This document shows, one piece after another, positions 24,917-32,653 of a DNA stretch of 64,000 nucleotides; position 1 is the stretch's first letter; every line of letters starts with the position of its first letter. Location: assembly GCF_018502385.1 (NCBI RefSeq), contig NZ_CP075523.1:2542001-2606000 (forward strand). The letters are read 5' to 3'. This stretch comes from Synechococcus sp. LA31. Lineage in GTDB: Bacteria; Cyanobacteriota; Cyanobacteriia; PCC-6307; Cyanobiaceae. Under the pieces are notes generated by a model. It made no database searches, was not told the DNA's origin, and saw nothing but the letters and a program-made list of their open reading frames with translations. Position numbers and translations under genes: made by a program.

Positions 24917-25540
24917 TCAGCTGGCCTTCTGGCCGATGCGTGGTTCGGTGCCGGCCAGCAGGCGCTGAATGTTGCTGCGGTGGCGGAAGAGCACCAGCAG
25001 CATGGCCACGATGGCGATGCTGAGATCAGCGGCACCGCCGCCTCCGCCCCACATCAGCACCGGTAGGCAGAGGGCCGCGATCACGCTCGAGAGCGACACG
25101 ATCCGGAATAGGGCGATCACGGCCATGAAGATGCCGAAGCACGCCAATCCCACCGGCCAGGCCAGTCCAAGCAGCATGCCCAGGCCGGTGGCCACTGCCT
25201 TGCCACCTCGCCAGCCCAGCCATACCGGCCAGATGTGACCGGCCAGGGCCGCCAGGCCCGCGGCCACCACCCACCACTCGCTTTGGGGCGTGCTGCCCAG
25301 CAACAGAGCCATGGCCAGCCGCACCGCCGCGGTTCCCTTGAGCACATCGACAAGAAACACCACCAGGGCCGGGGCTTTGCCGATCTGGCGCAGCACATTG
25401 GTGGCGCCAGTGGAGCCGGAGCCCAGGCTGCGGATGTCGACACCCTTGAGCCAGCGGCCCGCCAGATAGCCACTGGGGATCGAGCCCAGCAAGTAGCCCG
25501 CCAAGAGGCAGAACAGGGGTGTTTGCAGCAGCGGATTCAA
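24917..25540 (-). CDS. plsY: Glycerol-3-phosphate acyltransferase PlsY
   Basis: Membrane acyltransferase making lysophosphatidic acid from acyl-phosphate. The 207-residue protein shows the three PlsY signatures: GYLLGSIPSGYLAGRW, SGSTGATNVLRQIGK and HIWPVWLGWRGGKAVATGLG, with five to six hydrophobic helices. The start is set at TTG 25540, overlapping the upstream DUF3086 stop as TTGA. The longer read from 25594 lies inside that gene. It is the last gene of a four-gene minus-strand unit with an MlaE-type permease, DUF3119 and DUF3086, which suggests a shared role in membrane lipids. Confidence 0.95.
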   Translation of the reverse strand: MNPLLQTPLFCLLAGYLLGSIPSGYLAGRWLKGVDIRSLGSGSTGATNVLRQIGKAPALVVFLVDVLKGTAAVRLAMALLLGSTPQSEWWVVAAGLAALAGHIWPVWLGWRGGKAVATGLGMLLGLAWPVGLACFGIFMAVIALFRIVSLSSVIAALCLPVLMWGGGGGAADLSIAIVAMLLVLFRHRSNIQRLLAGTEPRIGQKAS

Positions 25541-26478
25541 AGCAGGTCGTCCTCGAGGGCCAGTTCGGTGGGGCTGCCGGCAAAGGCCAGCCACACGGGG
25601 AATTGAAGGATCGGGATCTCCACGGCCGGTTCGGCCGCATCCACCACGATGAAGGGCAGCTCACCGCGTTCTTCGAGCCGATCGGCTCGTTCGATCAGGG
25701 CATCGGGCCGCTCGAACAGCACAATGCCGCTGTTGGGGCCGAAGTCTTCGCGGCTGAGGCCCAGGCAGTCCTGCAGGCCGCGGCGCCACTCACCCAGCCG
25801 TTCGGGGCTGCTCGCCAGCACCAGGGTTTGGAAACGCTCGCCGTAGAGATCCCCAAGGATCGAGACGGCTGCCGCGGTGATCAGGGCGTTGCGGTTGCGG
25901 CTGCCGCTGCTGGGCTGGGCGCCGCGGCCGCCTTGGCTCAGGAACCAGTCATCGAGTAGGGCGGCGCCCGATGTTTCCAGGCTGCGGCGCAGCTTCCAGG
26001 GGTCAGCATAGAAATCGGGCTGGCCCTGAAAGCTCTGCAGCTGCTCCCGGATCAGGGCTTCATCGGCACTGAACAACCCCGCAGCAGCGGCAGCTCCAGC
26101 GGCGGCAACAGGAGCAGCCTCCGTGGCTGCCTTCGTCGCGGCTTCCAGATCAAGCGGCGAGGGCTGCACCACGAGCGGTTGCACCACCAGCTCCATTTGC
26201 TCGGCCGATACGGCCAGCTCCTGAAGAGCACCCACCAGATAGTCCTGGAAGCCCTTCACCCGCCGCGCAATCGAATCGGATTGGCCAGCGAAGCTGCTGT
26301 TGATCTCCTTCTGGAGTTGATCGCGGCGGCTGCTCAGCTCGCTGATCTCCGCTTCCAGCGCTTGGCGCTGCTGCTCAAGTTCGCGTAGGGCCAGGCTTTG
26401 CCAGCTGGCCTGCTCGGCGGCGGCGGCGGCGGCAGCGGCAGCTGGGCTCGGCGATGGGTTTGGGGTGTGGTCAGTCAT
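25537..26478 (-). CDS. DUF3086-domain protein
   Basis: 313-residue soluble protein conserved in cyanobacteria, function unknown. The N-terminus is a long Ala-rich stretch, then a coiled coil at about 30-65 (ELEQQRQALEAEISELSSRR and following QLQKEINSSF), a RRVKGFQDYLVGALQELA segment and an Ala-rich linker. The DUF3086 part follows from about 135, with the region FYADPWKLRRSLETSG, ISILGDLYGERFQTLVLASS and LPFIVVDAAEPAVEIPILQFPVWLAF. No catalytic motif known. ATG 26478 overlaps the DUF3119 stop by one base (TGATG), and its stop overlaps plsY, so it is translated together with lipid-related genes. Confidence 0.85.
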   Translation of the reverse strand: MTDHTPNPSPSPAAAAAAAAAEQASWQSLALRELEQQRQALEAEISELSSRRDQLQKEINSSFAGQSDSIARRVKGFQDYLVGALQELAVSAEQMELVVQPLVVQPSPLDLEAATKAATEAAPVAAAGAAAAAGLFSADEALIREQLQSFQGQPDFYADPWKLRRSLETSGAALLDDWFLSQGGRGAQPSSGSRNRNALITAAAVSILGDLYGERFQTLVLASSPERLGEWRRGLQDCLGLSREDFGPNSGIVLFERPDALIERADRLEERGELPFIVVDAAEPAVEIPILQFPVWLAFAGSPTELALEDDLL

Positions 26479-26870
26479 CACGGGGCGCTCACGTGGCGGT
26501 TGAGCTCTTCGCGCAGGCTGGTGGCATCAAACAACACAGGCAGAAAGTGAATGCTGCGCTGTTCACGGAAATAGAACAGCACCGGCACCGGGCCCCAGAA
26601 CAGCGACCAAGTCAGCCATTCGCTGTAGGGGAAGCGGCGCAGCACCGTGGCGCCTCGCCACACCAGCAGCGCATCGGTGGTGAACTGAAGGCGCAGGATC
26701 TGGCTCTGAATCAGCAGAAACAGCCCAAACAGACTCACCACCAGCGCTAGCCAGACCGTGAGCAGAAGGGCTGCTACGCCCAGCGCGATCACCGCCAGGG
26801 GCAGCCAAATGCGCGGCGCCAGGATCACGCCTTGATCAGGATCGGGCTGCGGGGTTTGGGAGGAGGTCAT
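26478..26870 (-). CDS. DUF3119-family membrane protein
   Basis: 130-residue protein with two closely spaced hydrophobic helices (about 22-60: WLPLAVIALGVAALLLTVWL and VVSLFGLFLLIQ), followed by a soluble region with FTTDALLVWRGATVLRRFPYSEWL, FREQRSIHFLPVLF and a C-terminal helix. This is the DUF3119 layout, similar to small PH-like (YdbT/bPH) membrane-attached domains. The start ATG 26870 overlaps the mlaE stop by four bases (ATGA). Read-through from 27173 is in the mlaE region and is rejected. Function unknown; operon context suggests lipid transport. Confidence 0.85.
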   Translation of the reverse strand: MTSSQTPQPDPDQGVILAPRIWLPLAVIALGVAALLLTVWLALVVSLFGLFLLIQSQILRLQFTTDALLVWRGATVLRRFPYSEWLTWSLFWGPVPVLFYFREQRSIHFLPVLFDATSLREELNRHVSAP

Positions 26871-27649
26871 TCGCCGAAGAGCAGCTGGGTGAGCACCACA
26901 TCGACCAACGACACGGTGACCAGAATCATCACAACAGCCCCTGTGGTGCTGGTGCCCACTTCCTTGGGGCCACCACGGGTAGTGAGGCCCCAGCCGCAGG
27001 AGATCACGGCGATCTGCAGGCCGAACACCACAGCCTTGAGCAGCATCGCCGGGAGATCCGATGGCTCCATCCAGGTGCGCACGGAGTTCCAGAACACAGC
27101 GGGCGGGATCTGGTAGATCATCGTGCTGCTCACCTGTCCCGACCACACCGCCACGGCGAAGAACACCAGGCATTGCACCGGCGTCATGATCAACATCGCC
27201 AGCACCCTGGGCACCACCAAGTACTGCACCGGATCGGTGCGCAGCATGGTGATCGCATCGATCTGCTCGGTCACCTTCATGGTGCCCAGCTGCGCGGCAT
27301 AGGCCGTGGCCACCTTGCCCGTGACCAATGTGGCCGTGAGGATCGGGGCGATCTCCCGTGAGAGGCCTAGGGCCAAAATGCCGCCCACGGTGGCGCCGGC
27401 CCCCTGGTTGGTGAGCTCAGCTGCCACCTGAATGTTGAACACAGTGCCGGCGGCTAGGCCCGTGATGATCACGATCAGGAAGCTGCCAGGCCCGGCCTCC
27501 ATCATTTCGGCCATTAGATCGTTGATGCCCACCCGGCCCTGAGCTAGAGCCGCCATGGCCTGACCACCGATCAGGCAGCTCTCCCCAAGTCGGGTCAGCC
27601 AGCGGGGGCGTAGCCAGGTGGGAAGACGGCGGCGGGGCATCAGAGACAT
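26867..27649 (-). CDS. MlaE-family ABC transporter permease
   Basis: Permease of the MlaE/TGD1 family, which moves phospholipids or other lipids across the cyanobacterial and chloroplast envelope. The 260-residue protein has six hydrophobic helices and the family motifs GLAAGTVFNIQVAAELTNQG, ALGLSREIAPILTATLVTGKVA, AAQLGTMKVTEQIDAI and AVFWNSVRTWMEPSDL. The cognate ATPase (MlaF) and substrate-binding protein (MlaD) are not beside it. It heads the unit mlaE-DUF3119-DUF3086-plsY with overlapping codons throughout. Confidence 0.92.
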   Translation of the reverse strand: MSLMPRRRLPTWLRPRWLTRLGESCLIGGQAMAALAQGRVGINDLMAEMMEAGPGSFLIVIITGLAAGTVFNIQVAAELTNQGAGATVGGILALGLSREIAPILTATLVTGKVATAYAAQLGTMKVTEQIDAITMLRTDPVQYLVVPRVLAMLIMTPVQCLVFFAVAVWSGQVSSTMIYQIPPAVFWNSVRTWMEPSDLPAMLLKAVVFGLQIAVISCGWGLTTRGGPKEVGTSTTGAVVMILVTVSLVDVVLTQLLFGE

Positions 27650-27659
27650 CGGAAGGGGT

Positions 27660-29078
27660 TCAGCTGGCGCTGGGGTGGTGCTGCAGATGCAGAGTCTTCT
27701 CAGGCCAGCGGCGCATCACCACAAGCCCCAGAACCACCAGAACTGCAGGAATGATGCCCATGCAGAGGCGAATGGCCACCAGGGCGCTATCGGGTTGCAG
27801 CATGCCGCGCGAGGCCACATAGCCGCTGAGGCTCATCAGGTTGCCGAAGAAGAAGAGGGCGAAGCTGATGCAGATCTTCTGGGTGAACACCATCCAGGCG
27901 CTGTATTGGCCGGCTGGTTTCTCGGGGTCGGCGTCGATCGCGTCGGGCAAGAGCGCCCAGGGGATCAAATAGGCCGTGGAGGCGCCCAGGCCCACCACCA
28001 TGATCGTGATCAGCAGCAGCGATAGCCGCACCCCATTGCCGAGCGACCCCAACGGTGTGATGGCGGCATCGAGCGGAGCCAGCACCATGGCGCCCAGGCA
28101 GCCAGCCACCCACAGGCCGCTGCCCAAGAGCAGGGCGCGGATCCGTCCTCGCTGGTGGGACACAGCCGTCCACACTTGCAGGCCAACGAGGGTGCTGATC
28201 TGGAAGGGCAGCAGGATCCAGTTGCTCCAACCCTCCGGCACCCGCATCACCACAGGCAGGTAGATCAGCGCAGCGGTCTGCATGATCTGGAGTGCACACC
28301 AGAGCAGCAGGTAAAGGCCCAGCACCCGCATGAAGCGGCCGTTGCTGCGGACCCGCTTCAGCAGGCGCCGGGTGGTGCCGCTCTGGGCCGTCGGTTGCTG
28401 GCAGTGGCGGGCGGCGGGCGCGATGCCCCAGGCACAGAGCAACGTGCACACCGTGATGATCAAGCCGGAGAGCACGCCCACCTGCCAGTAGCTCTCTGGG
28501 TTCTGGTGGTCGCGCAGCAGCACGCCTCCCAGCACGATCCCCACGAGCCCGGCGGTGATCGAGCCGGTGAATCGGGCCATGTTGAGCCGCGTGCGCAGCG
28601 ACACCTCGGTGGTGAGCTCCGCCGCTAGGGCCGCGTAGGGAAGATTCACGCAGGTGTAAAGGCTGTTCGCCAGCACCGACACGGCCACGAACACCCAGAA
28701 GCGCACCCAGTCGCTTCCAGGCGGCAGCCACCACATCAGAGCCATCGCGATCCCGAGCGGCAGAGCGCTGCCCACCAGCCAGGGCAGGCGGGGCCCCCAG
28801 CGGCTTTGGGTTTTGTCGCTCAGCCAGCCCACGATCGGGTCGTTCACGGCATCCCAGAGCCGGGCCAGCATCAGCACCAGGCCCGCCATCCAGGCCGGTA
28901 GGCCCGCTGCTGCGGTGTAAAAAATGAAGAGGTAGAAGCCAATCAGCGAGGCGGCCATGCCTGTGCCGGCATCGCCGAGGCCGTAGGCCATCAGCAGCCT
29001 CAGACGGCTGGCCCCCCTGAGGCTGGCAGCATCGAACGGAGCTGCTGGGGCTTCAGAAGGGACGGCAGGCAAGGACAC
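27660..29078 (-). CDS. GPH-type (MelB-like) major facilitator transporter
   Basis: 472-residue sugar-cation symporter type protein with 12 predicted helices. The N-terminal YGLGDAGTGMAASLIGFYLFIFYT and WDAVNDPIVGWLSDKTQSRWGPRLPWL (motif A of MelB-type carriers, with the cation-site Asp/Asn) are diagnostic of the GPH family. The late segment LLPDAIDADPEKPAGQYSAWMVF is also characteristic. The substrate is unknown; sugars or glycosides are typical. Ends 10 bases before mlaE, so it may be co-transcribed, but the gap is larger than in the rest of that unit. Confidence 0.88.
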   Translation of the reverse strand: MSLPAVPSEAPAAPFDAASLRGASRLRLLMAYGLGDAGTGMAASLIGFYLFIFYTAAAGLPAWMAGLVLMLARLWDAVNDPIVGWLSDKTQSRWGPRLPWLVGSALPLGIAMALMWWLPPGSDWVRFWVFVAVSVLANSLYTCVNLPYAALAAELTTEVSLRTRLNMARFTGSITAGLVGIVLGGVLLRDHQNPESYWQVGVLSGLIITVCTLLCAWGIAPAARHCQQPTAQSGTTRRLLKRVRSNGRFMRVLGLYLLLWCALQIMQTAALIYLPVVMRVPEGWSNWILLPFQISTLVGLQVWTAVSHQRGRIRALLLGSGLWVAGCLGAMVLAPLDAAITPLGSLGNGVRLSLLLITIMVVGLGASTAYLIPWALLPDAIDADPEKPAGQYSAWMVFTQKICISFALFFFGNLMSLSGYVASRGMLQPDSALVAIRLCMGIIPAVLVVLGLVVMRRWPEKTLHLQHHPSAS

Positions 29079-29167
29079 TGTTCCGAACGCAGGTCATAAT
29101 GCTGCAACCGGCGTGAAACCAAGAACACGCCAGTCCAGCGACGAGCGCATGGTGCGTTTGTACTGCT

Positions 29168-29238
<71 letters not shown>

Positions 29239-29247
29239 TCTCCTCGT

Positions 29248-31383
29248 TTACAGCTGATGGCCCTCCATCAGCGGCTTCGCAGCCAGCAGCACCAGGCTGC
29301 GGCTGCCGATTGGAATGCTGCTGCCCACCGCATCCGGTGGGTGTGCTGGTAGGTCGTCACCCGGAAGCTGATGGGTGTCGATCACGCGGCACCAGCCGCT
29401 CGGGCTGGTCGGAATCTCGAAGCTCAGGTCCTGGTGGTAGGCGTTCATGCCGCACCAGAGCAGGGGGCCGCGGTCGCGGTCGTTCAGGCTCCAGGCCAGG
29501 GTGTGTGACCAGTTGGCCCAGTCGGGCTGACCCAGCTTCACGCCATCCCATTGGCGCAGCAGGTGTCCGGGTTGATCGAATCGCAGCGCTTTGCCGGCTT
29601 CCGCGTGGGGAATCTCCGGGTTGAGCAGATCCGCCAGGTGATGGCGCAGGTGGATTAACCGCCGCACAAACAGCTTCAGGGCCAGATCGCCCTCATCGGG
29701 CTGCCAGTGCATCCAGCCGAGCAAGTTGTTCTGGCACCAGGCGTTGTTGTTGCCTCCCTGGCTGCGGCGCACCTCATCACCCATCAGCAGCATCGGCACG
29801 CCAGGGCTGAGCAACAGGGTGCTGAGCAGGTTGCGCAGCTGGCGGTTGCGGAGGGCCTGCACGGCTGGATCGCTACTGGGACCCTCCGCTCCGTGATTCC
29901 AGTTGTTGTTGTGGTTGTCGCCGTCGCGGTTGTCTTCGCCATTGGCCAGGTTGTGTTTCCGGCTGTAGCTCACCAGATCAGCCAGGGTGAAGCCGTCGTG
30001 GGCAGTGAGGAAGGTGATGCTGCGGCCCAGTAGGGCCGGGATCCCTCCAAAGAGATCCGGGCTGCCGGCGATGCGCTGCCCCATGGGCCAGCAGCTGCGC
30101 TCATCTCCTTTCCAGAAGCGGCGCACATCGTCGCGGAAGCGGCCGTTCCAGGCGCCGATGCGCCGGGCGGGGAAGTCGGCCAGGCGGTAAAGGCCTCCGC
30201 AATCCCAGGGTTCGCTTACCAGCTTCAGATCGGAGAGTTCCGGATCGGCCTCGATCTCTTCAAACAGCGGTGGCTGATCGAGGGGGGCTAGGTCCTCGCC
30301 TCGGCTCAGGGCGATGCCGAGATCGAATCGGAAGCCATCCACCCCCAGCTCCAGTGCCCAGCAGCGCATCGATTCGAGGATCAGGCGGCGGGCATGCGGG
30401 CGGTTGGCGGCGATCGAGTTGCCGCAGCCGCTCACATCCAAGTAGTCGCCCTTGGCGTTCTGGTGGTAGTAATTGCGGTCATCGATGCCGCGCCAGCTGA
30501 GGGTTGGACCCGCCTGGTTGCCCTCACAGGTGTGGTTGTACACCACATCCACGAGCACCTCTAAACCCGCCTGGTGGCATGCCGTGACCAGCTGTCGCAC
30601 CTGCTGGCGGATCTCTAGGGGGTTGTTGCCCTGCTGATAGGCGTGGTGGGGCGCCATCCAGCTCAAGGGGCTGTAGCCCCAGTAGTTGAGTCGCCCCGCC
30701 GGCGCATCGTGGGGGTCGAAGGCCATCACCGGCAGCAGCTCCACCGTGGTGATGCCCAGCTCCTTGAGATAGGGGATGGTTTCGATCAGGCCTAGATAGG
30801 TTCCGCGAGCGCTTTCGCTCACTGGGCTGCCGGTACCGCGGCTGAAGCCCCCCACGTGCAGCTCGTAGATCACCGTGCGCTGCCAGCTGTGGCGGGGTCG
30901 GGGTGCGGCGCTGAAATCGAAGCGGTCGCGCTCGGTAACCACCCCCTTCAGGCAGCTCGCAGTGTTGGGTATTGCACCGATGGCATCCATCCGCCGGTAG
31001 ACATCCCAGCCCGTGATGGCACGGGCGCAGGGATCGAGCAGCAGCTTGGACGGATTGAAGCCGTGGCGTCCTGGCTGCAGGGGGCCGAACACCCGATAGG
31101 CGTAGCAGCAGCCAATGCCGATCCCTTCAACTTCGGCGTGCCAGATGTCGCCGGATCGGTGCCGGTGATCCAGCTCCACCACCTGTTCGGGCTCAGGGGC
31201 ATTGCCGTTGGCAAACAGCAGCAGCTCAACCCGTGTGGCCATCGGGGCAACAAGGGCGAAGTTCACCCCATGGCCCGTGGCGATCGACCCGAGGGGCCAG
31301 GGTTGTCCCAGTCGGATCGTGCGCAACGGATCCCGGTGGCCTCTGCCACAAGCTAGGTGGAGTTGGTGCGTTCTGCCCTGCAT
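29248..31383 (-). CDS. glgX: Glycogen debranching enzyme (isoamylase type)
   Basis: GH13 enzyme that hydrolyses alpha-1,6 branches of glycogen. Length 711 residues from ATG 31383. An N-terminal CBM48-like domain (PWPLGSIATGHGVNFALVAP...CYAYRVFGPLQPGRHGFNPSKLLLDPCA) precedes the catalytic barrel. GH13 regions are visible: DVVYNHT, GFRFDLG (nucleophile Asp), LVSEPWDCGG (acid Glu) and TAHDGFTLADLV (transition-state Asp). The start is uncertain. ATG 31383 shares its CATG with the divergent MBL gene, and a TTG at 31326, just before RTIRLGQPWPLG, would leave room for promoters. Confidence 0.93.
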   Translation of the reverse strand: MQGRTHQLHLACGRGHRDPLRTIRLGQPWPLGSIATGHGVNFALVAPMATRVELLLFANGNAPEPEQVVELDHRHRSGDIWHAEVEGIGIGCCYAYRVFGPLQPGRHGFNPSKLLLDPCARAITGWDVYRRMDAIGAIPNTASCLKGVVTERDRFDFSAAPRPRHSWQRTVIYELHVGGFSRGTGSPVSESARGTYLGLIETIPYLKELGITTVELLPVMAFDPHDAPAGRLNYWGYSPLSWMAPHHAYQQGNNPLEIRQQVRQLVTACHQAGLEVLVDVVYNHTCEGNQAGPTLSWRGIDDRNYYHQNAKGDYLDVSGCGNSIAANRPHARRLILESMRCWALELGVDGFRFDLGIALSRGEDLAPLDQPPLFEEIEADPELSDLKLVSEPWDCGGLYRLADFPARRIGAWNGRFRDDVRRFWKGDERSCWPMGQRIAGSPDLFGGIPALLGRSITFLTAHDGFTLADLVSYSRKHNLANGEDNRDGDNHNNNWNHGAEGPSSDPAVQALRNRQLRNLLSTLLLSPGVPMLLMGDEVRRSQGGNNNAWCQNNLLGWMHWQPDEGDLALKLFVRRLIHLRHHLADLLNPEIPHAEAGKALRFDQPGHLLRQWDGVKLGQPDWANWSHTLAWSLNDRDRGPLLWCGMNAYHQDLSFEIPTSPSGWCRVIDTHQLPGDDLPAHPPDAVGSSIPIGSRSLVLLAAKPLMEGHQL

Positions 31384-32083
31384 GTCACGGCTCCAAGCAC
31401 AAGCCACCCCGGCAGGGCGTTCGCCCCGGCAAGTGCAGACCGGGCTTTGGTTGTTCGCTCCCAGTCGCGAAAGCCAGGGGGGCAGTGCCTGGTGGCTTGA
31501 GCCGGCCAGCGGCCACGGTGCCGGTGTGTTGATCGATTGCCCCGCCTTCAACGAAGCCAACCTGGCGTTTTTGCAGGCGCGCCCCGCTGGACGGATTGTG
31601 CTGACCGGTCGGGAAGGCCATGGCCGCCTGCGCCGGTTTCAAGAGGCGCTGGGCTGGCCGGTGCATGTGCAGGAGCAGGAGGCCTACCTGTTGCCTGGGG
31701 TGCAGCAGTTAATCCACTTTTCTGCTGAGTCAGAGCTTGAGGCTGGCCTGAGGTTGCTGTGGACGCCGGGCCCCAGTCCTGGTTCGGCGGTGTTGCTGGC
31801 AGCAGAGGAGCAAGAACGGCCCTCGCTGCTCTTCTGCGGCCGCTTGCTGAGCCCGGTTGCTCCGGGGTGTGCGGCGCCGCTGCGCACCCGCCGCAGTTTT
31901 CATTGGGGGCGCTGGTTGCGCAGTCTCGAGCGGCTCCGAGTTTGGCTGCCGCCTGATCAGCCCGATTGGCTGGCCAGTGGCGCCGGTCTCGGGGCCCTCA
32001 GGGGTGAGGCATTGGTGCCCTCAGCCCGGCGGTTGATCGATCAGATCAACCTTCAGGCGTTGGAGGCGGAGGAAGCCGTTTAG
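31382..32083 (+). CDS. MBL-fold-like protein with degenerate metal motif
   Basis: 233-residue protein resembling metallo-beta-lactamase-fold hydrolases. GLWLFAPSRESQGGSAWWLE and VLIDCPAFNEANLAFL match the first two strands of the fold. The usual HXHXDH metal motif is replaced by VLTGREGHGRLRRFQEAL, which keeps one His. Later GLRLLWTPGPSPGSAVLL corresponds to the TPGHTPG strand, again without the His, and LLFCGRLLSP to the GD(L/T) strand without the Asp. Metal-dependent catalysis therefore looks unlikely. Start ATG 31382 overlaps the divergent glgX ATG. Role unknown. Confidence 0.75.
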   Translation: MSRLQAQATPAGRSPRQVQTGLWLFAPSRESQGGSAWWLEPASGHGAGVLIDCPAFNEANLAFLQARPAGRIVLTGREGHGRLRRFQEALGWPVHVQEQEAYLLPGVQQLIHFSAESELEAGLRLLWTPGPSPGSAVLLAAEEQERPSLLFCGRLLSPVAPGCAAPLRTRRSFHWGRWLRSLERLRVWLPPDQPDWLASGAGLGALRGEALVPSARRLIDQINLQALEAEEAV

Positions 32084-32264
32084 GCGGCGACTGATCCTCG
32101 ATCGAGGGCCGTCACGGTCGTCAAAGTGGCAAAACCTTGGCGCTAGAAGGGGTTCGATGGTTGCCGGGCCTTGCGAACCCCCATACCATTGGCGCGCTGA
32201 ACCCAGTGGCGGTCGGTGTTCCCGAGCCGCCCGGCTGCTACTGACCCAGAGGCTTCCCACTCCG

Positions 32265-32540
32265 ATGAACAAAGCTGACCTCGTCAACCTCGTTGCTGCC
32301 CGCACCGAGCTGACCAAGACCGACGTGGCCCAAGTGGTTGATGCCGCTATCGACACCATCATTGATTCGGTGGTGGAAGGTAAGAAGGTGTCGATCCTGG
32401 GCTTCGGTTCCTTCGAACCTCGCGAGCGCTCCGCCCGTCAGGGTCTGAACCCCAAGACCGGCGACAAGATCAAGATTCCCGCCAAGCGTGTGCCTGCCTT
32501 CACTGCCGGCAAGATGTTCAAGGACCGCGTGCAGGGCTGA
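32265..32540 (+). CDS. hup: Histone-like DNA-binding protein HU
   Basis: 91-residue nucleoid protein. The sequence starts MNKADLVNLVAARTELTK and has the HU/IHF core: IDTIIDSVVEGKKVSILGFG, GSFEPRERSARQGLNPKTGD (beta-arm DNA contacts) and IPAKRVPAFTAGKMFK. A strong terminator follows at 32577-32600, so it is probably monocistronic. The 181 bases upstream (32084-32264) contain no other gene and presumably hold its promoter and leader; I cannot pick out clear promoter hexamers there. Confidence 0.97.
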   Translation: MNKADLVNLVAARTELTKTDVAQVVDAAIDTIIDSVVEGKKVSILGFGSFEPRERSARQGLNPKTGDKIKIPAKRVPAFTAGKMFKDRVQG

Positions 32541-32576
32541 TCGCCCCTTGGCGATCTCTGCAGCATTCGACCTCAC

Positions 32577-32600
32577 AAGCGGCCGGCAGGCCGCTTTTTT
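32577..32600 (+). terminator. Rho-independent terminator of the HU gene
   Basis: Perfect 8-bp stem AAGCGGCC (32577-32584) / GGCCGCTT (32589-32596), loop GGCA, running directly into TTTTTT (32595-32600). It is 36 bases after the HU stop. Confidence 0.92.
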
Positions 32601-32617
32601 GTTGCCCTGCCTTCGCG

Positions 32618-32653
32618 GCATGGGCCCGTGAAGGATGCTGAACGGGCCCATGC
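32618..32653 (+). promoter_or_regulatory. Perfect 12-bp inverted repeat spanning the gluQ start
   Basis: GCATGGGCCCGT (32618-32629) and ACGGGCCCATGC (32642-32653) are exact reverse complements around a 12-base loop. The loop contains AAGGA and the first gluQ ATG (32635), while a second in-frame ATG (32650) lies inside the 3' arm. As RNA it would be a very stable hairpin affecting initiation. As DNA it could be a protein operator. It has no U-run, so it is not a standard terminator. Confidence 0.6.
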
